64,000 nucleotides of DNA, taken from contig NC_090989.1 in the NCBI RefSeq assembly GCF_041146395.1, positions 284,610,343 to 284,674,342 of the forward strand. The letters run 5' to 3'. A program made the translations under genes and the position numbers. The stretch comes from Eulemur rufifrons. Its lineage: Eukaryota > Chordata > Mammalia > Primates > Lemuridae. The notes under the pieces are model-generated. The model saw only the letters and a program-made list of their open reading frames with translations, ran no database searches and had not been told where the DNA came from. Below, one piece after another: positions 62,222-64,000 of this stretch; position 1 is the stretch's first letter; every line of letters starts with the position of its first letter.

Positions 62222-62492
62222 GCCTAAGGCTTTCCTGAGTCGCCCCACGGCCACACAGAAACAGCGCCAGCCCCCTGAGGATGTCACTCAGCGTAGATGC
62301 AGATGTTTGCTTTGAATGTACGTGAGGTTTGGTGTCTTCCCTCACTGGAACGGTATGAAAGGACCCCGTGTCCAGCCTGCTGCCCGGCCCCGCCCGCAGC
62401 AAGGTGTGTGCAGACGCAGGGTTAGGGGCCCCCACCACAGCCGTGGCCGGTCCCCGGAAACAGTGGGGGCACCAGGAACGGCCTTGGGCCTC

Positions 62493-62498
62493 TTTATT
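62493..62498 (-). terminator. STKLD1: STKLD1 poly(A) signal
   Basis: TTTATT on the + strand reads AATAAA on the minus strand, 136 bp past the STKLD1 stop codon at 62634. Confidence 0.75.
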
Positions 62499-62633
62499 GG
62501 TCACTTCAGAGTGTGAGATACACATGCCGGTCCCAGTGACCATTCTCTGCCCCACCCCCCACCAGCCCCCAGGAAAACGTCACCCCCACCACTGGGCAGC
62601 TCTGGCTGTGCAGGGACAGGAAGGGCGGGCACT

Positions 62634-63984
<1,351 letters not shown>

Positions 63985-64000
63985 TCAAGTGTTCTCTGTA

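Noticed and set aside
61376..62287. 303-aa minus-strand frame over the REXO4 3' end
   Set aside because: It is antisense to the last REXO4 exon and 3' UTR, low complexity, with no conserved motif or splice sites.

Overview
The window is a vertebrate, certainly mammalian, nuclear locus: GC-rich, intron-rich genes with GT-AG splice sites, CpG-island promoters, AATAAA poly(A) signals, and Alu, L1, L2 and MIR repeats. The gene content and order match human 9q34.2 read in the opposite direction: SLC2A6 (+), CACFD1 (-), ADAMTS13 (-), REXO4 (+), STKLD1 (-). The full-length dimeric Alus have the form typical of strepsirrhine primates (a left arm reading 'agctcacagcaacctcaaac', extra sequence in the right arm, and 'cagagtgctaggattacagg'). 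A lemur or loris/galago genome is therefore most likely; this is inference from repeat type, not proof of species.

Layout. 1-4375: the 3' two thirds of SLC2A6 (GLUT6), seven coding exons, entering from outside the window. 4745-15700: CACFD1 (Flower-domain protein), five coding exons reassembled to 172 aa, tail-to-tail with SLC2A6, with a CpG-island promoter carrying a 34-bp triplication. 15725-42844: ADAMTS13, the von Willebrand factor-cleaving protease, reassembled here as 29 exons and 1409 aa with all phases consistent; its poly(A) signal lies only about 430 bp from the CACFD1 start codon. 42845-51881: a repeat-filled intergenic stretch holding an old L2, SINEs, probable LTR remnants and a decayed mariner transposon. 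51882-62240: REXO4, eight exons, 420 aa. 62490-64000: the last three exons of STKLD1, tail-to-tail with REXO4.

The genes do not form a pathway. They are a sugar transporter, a vesicle/cell-fitness membrane protein, a plasma protease, a nucleolar exonuclease and a kinase-like protein that are neighbours by conserved synteny. I found no sign of a new multi-gene system. The interest lies in gene-structure details: a GC-AG intron, a fossil thrombospondin exon and lost cysteines in ADAMTS13, a triplicated octamer/GC-box element at CACFD1, phase-symmetric Flower exons, and the mobile-element history between ADAMTS13 and REXO4. Exon boundaries were read by eye using reading frame, splice consensus and recalled family similarity; single-base errors are possible.
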